64,000 bases of DNA, taken from NCBI GenBank assembly GCA_958296175.1, contig OY282448.1:434001-498000 (forward strand), written 5' to 3'. Made by a program: the position numbers and the translations under genes. Positions 62,747 through 64,000 of the stretch are shown here, piece by piece. Position 1 is the stretch's first letter. Every line of letters begins with the position of its first letter. The notes below the pieces were generated by a model, which saw only the letters and a program-made list of their open reading frames with translations, ran no database searches and was not told the origin of the DNA. The stretch comes from an uncultured Chloroflexota bacterium. Lineage in GTDB: Bacteria; Chloroflexota; UBA11872.

Positions 62747-63616
62747 ATGACGAACTACGCGCAGATGGTCGGCCTGACGGGCGGCGCAACGGCGGCGGCC
62801 CTGCGGCCCGCGGCGCCTGCCAGTTCCCCCGCGGCGCCCAGCTCGCTCATCGAATCCATGGGGTCCGCGCGCCTCGTCAACGGCAACGCCTTGGACCCCG
62901 AGACGCTGCCCAAGGATTCGGTGGACCTGATCGTCACTTCGCCGCCCTACAACGTGGGCATGGACTACGACCAAAGCGACGACACCATCACCTACGCGTC
63001 CTACCTGGACTTCACGCGAACGTGGCTGGCCAACGGCTTTCGCTGGGCGCGCCCCGGCGGCCGTCTCTGCGTCAACGTTTCCATCGACAAAAACCGCCAG
63101 GGCAAAGCGCCGCTCAGCTCCGACGTGACACAACGCGCCCTGGATGCAGGCTGGTCGTACCACGCCACCATCGTGTGGAACGAAGGCACCATCTCCAAAC
63201 GAACCGCCTGGGGGTCGTGGAGGTCGGCCAGCGCTCCGCACGTCATCGCGCCCGTGGAAACGATTATCGTGCTGTACAAGGACTTCTGGCGACGAGGCAA
63301 CGTCGGCACGTCCACAATCAGCGCCGACGACTTCAAGGAGTGGGTTCTCGGTGTGTGGGGGTTTCCAGGAGAAAGCGCCAAGCGGATTGGGCACGAGGCG
63401 CCGTTCCCGCGCGAACTCCCCAAACGCTGCATCCAGCTCTTCTCGTTTCGAGAAGATACGGTGCTCGACCCGTTTTGCGGTTCGGGCACCACGCTCGTCG
63501 AGGCCGTCAGCACAGGGCGGAGCGCCGTAGGCATCGAGTTGTCTGCGGCATACTGCGAACTGACCCAGAAGCGATTGATGCGTGAGTGCGGAGTAAAGCT
63601 GCCAGTCTCGAGCTGA
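62747..63616 (+). CDS. DNA methyltransferase (beta-class N4-cytosine/N6-adenine type) of an R-M system
   Basis: 289 residues. The catalytic motif IV is TSPPYNVGMDY, followed by target-recognition sequence and, at the C-terminal end, motif I VLDPFCGSGTTLVEAV with IGIELSAAYCEL (motif II). The IV-before-I order defines the beta class; TSPPY occurs mostly in N4-cytosine enzymes but also in N6-adenine enzymes. The N-terminal ~35 residues are Ala/Pro-rich and may be over-called. The next gene, a probable endonuclease, begins inside its 3' end, so the pair is likely a type II restriction-modification system. Base composition is less GC-rich towards the 3' end. Confidence 0.88.
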   Translation: MTNYAQMVGLTGGATAAALRPAAPASSPAAPSSLIESMGSARLVNGNALDPETLPKDSVDLIVTSPPYNVGMDYDQSDDTITYASYLDFTRTWLANGFRWARPGGRLCVNVSIDKNRQGKAPLSSDVTQRALDAGWSYHATIVWNEGTISKRTAWGSWRSASAPHVIAPVETIIVLYKDFWRRGNVGTSTISADDFKEWVLGVWGFPGESAKRIGHEAPFPRELPKRCIQLFSFREDTVLDPFCGSGTTLVEAVSTGRSAVGIELSAAYCELTQKRLMRECGVKLPVSS

Positions 63617-64000
63617 CCCCGTACTACGCCAGCACCGTCCAGAACTTCCCGGACGATTTGCACGGGTCCGAGCTGGTGCTGGCAGGATATCGCTGGTACG
63701 AAGAAAACAACGAGACTTCAGCGCCTCGGATGCGCGCCCACAATGGGCGCATGCTGGAGTGCCTAGTCATTGACGCGTTGTGGAAACGCGGCGTCTTGCC
63801 TCTCTATTACCAGGCCAAACTCACCCATATTCCGCACGTCGTCTACGACATTTTGCTCTACCATCCGGAGCGGCCGGTCGTGCTGTCGTGCAAGACATCG
63901 CTACGAGAACGTTGGAAGCAAGCCGACCTGGAAGCTCTAGCACTGAAGCAGGTATACCGCGGCGCAACGAGCGTTCTGGTAACGCTGTCTGCCGAGGGTG
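63586..64000 (+). CDS. Probable type II restriction endonuclease (3' end outside window)
   Basis: Frame open from GTG 63586 to the right edge (138 codons), overlapping the methyltransferase by 31 bp; a stop at 63583 fixes the upstream limit. The visible protein has MRAHNGRMLECLVIDALWKR and then a PD-(D/E)XK-like core: Asp in VVYDILLYHP and the strand-helix VVLSCKTSLRERWKQADLEA, a pattern common in restriction enzymes. Codons are AT-richer than the rest of the window, as expected for a transferred R-M unit. Recognition sequence unknown. The start is uncertain because no good ribosome-binding site is seen. Confidence 0.75.
   Translation, partial: MRSKAASLELTPYYASTVQNFPDDLHGSELVLAGYRWYEENNETSAPRMRAHNGRMLECLVIDALWKRGVLPLYYQAKLTHIPHVVYDILLYHPERPVVLSCKTSLRERWKQADLEALALKQVYRGATSVLVTLSAEG

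Overview
The window is very GC-rich bacterial DNA (roughly 70% by eye) with genes packed in short same-strand runs, 1-30 bp gaps and many 4-bp ATGA/GTGA start-stop overlaps. I recognise no rRNA, tRNA or CRISPR array. The gene content suggests a Chloroflexota-type bacterium, perhaps a SAR202-like marine or sponge-associated lineage: an F-type ATP synthase operon running straight into murA and mreB, two mandelate-racemase/enolase-family dehydratases, sulfatases, BNR-repeat proteins, a PIG-L-like protein, an ABM monooxygenase, and a hopanoid pathway. The lineage is inferred from gene content, not from a marker gene.

Left part (1-13 kb). A truncated sulfatase and a small PH-domain membrane protein are followed by a minus-strand block: a stand-alone phage portal protein, two small proteins and a terminase large subunit, then an enolase-superfamily dehydratase. 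Next come a secretion-signal-free sialidase-like protein, a glycerate 2-kinase coupled to a LysM membrane protein, a 12-Asp-box BNR protein, a tiny one-helix membrane ORF and a repetitive coiled-coil membrane protein.

Core block (13.4-22.6 kb, plus strand): atpZ/I-atpB-atpE-atpF-atpH-atpA-atpG-atpD-atpC-murA-mreB. This joins energy conversion with the first committed step of peptidoglycan synthesis and the rod-shape cytoskeleton. A minus-strand isoprenoid/hopanoid block follows: dxs and a polyprenyl diphosphate synthase (precursor supply), a stand-alone hpnH (adenosylhopene formation), and at 32.4-37.4 kb a translationally coupled hpnC-hpnD-hpnE-shc operon (farnesyl-PP to squalene to hopene). 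The two parts are separated by an accessory insert (27.9-32.1 kb) holding a STAS-HATPase protein, a DUF4325-like STAS protein and a large SF1 helicase with a nuclease-like insertion and three zinc ribbons.

Right part (37.5-64 kb). A sulfatase with an altered active-site motif, a rhamnonate-dehydratase-like enolase, and two frameshifted genes (a PT-rich anchored beta-propeller and a GH127-like glycosidase) are followed by housekeeping genes (yraN, rnhB, rplS, an FmdB zinc ribbon, a DinG-type helicase). Next come a degenerate PIG-L protein, an ABM monooxygenase, a ThDP enzyme, a Crp regulator, a two-component system, two lipoproteins, an M29-type aminopeptidase, an alpha/beta hydrolase, a monohaem cytochrome c, an amidase, citrate synthase and a Gfo/Idh/MocA oxidoreductase. 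The right edge carries a less GC-rich type II restriction-modification pair whose endonuclease runs off the window.

Two kinds of intergenic repeat stand out. One is a dispersed palindromic family (CCCTCACCC..CCCTCTCCC..GGGAGAGGG) at five or more spacers. The other is a set of 16-28 bp direct repeats, present as two copies 59-66 bp apart, in five different spacers of the right half.
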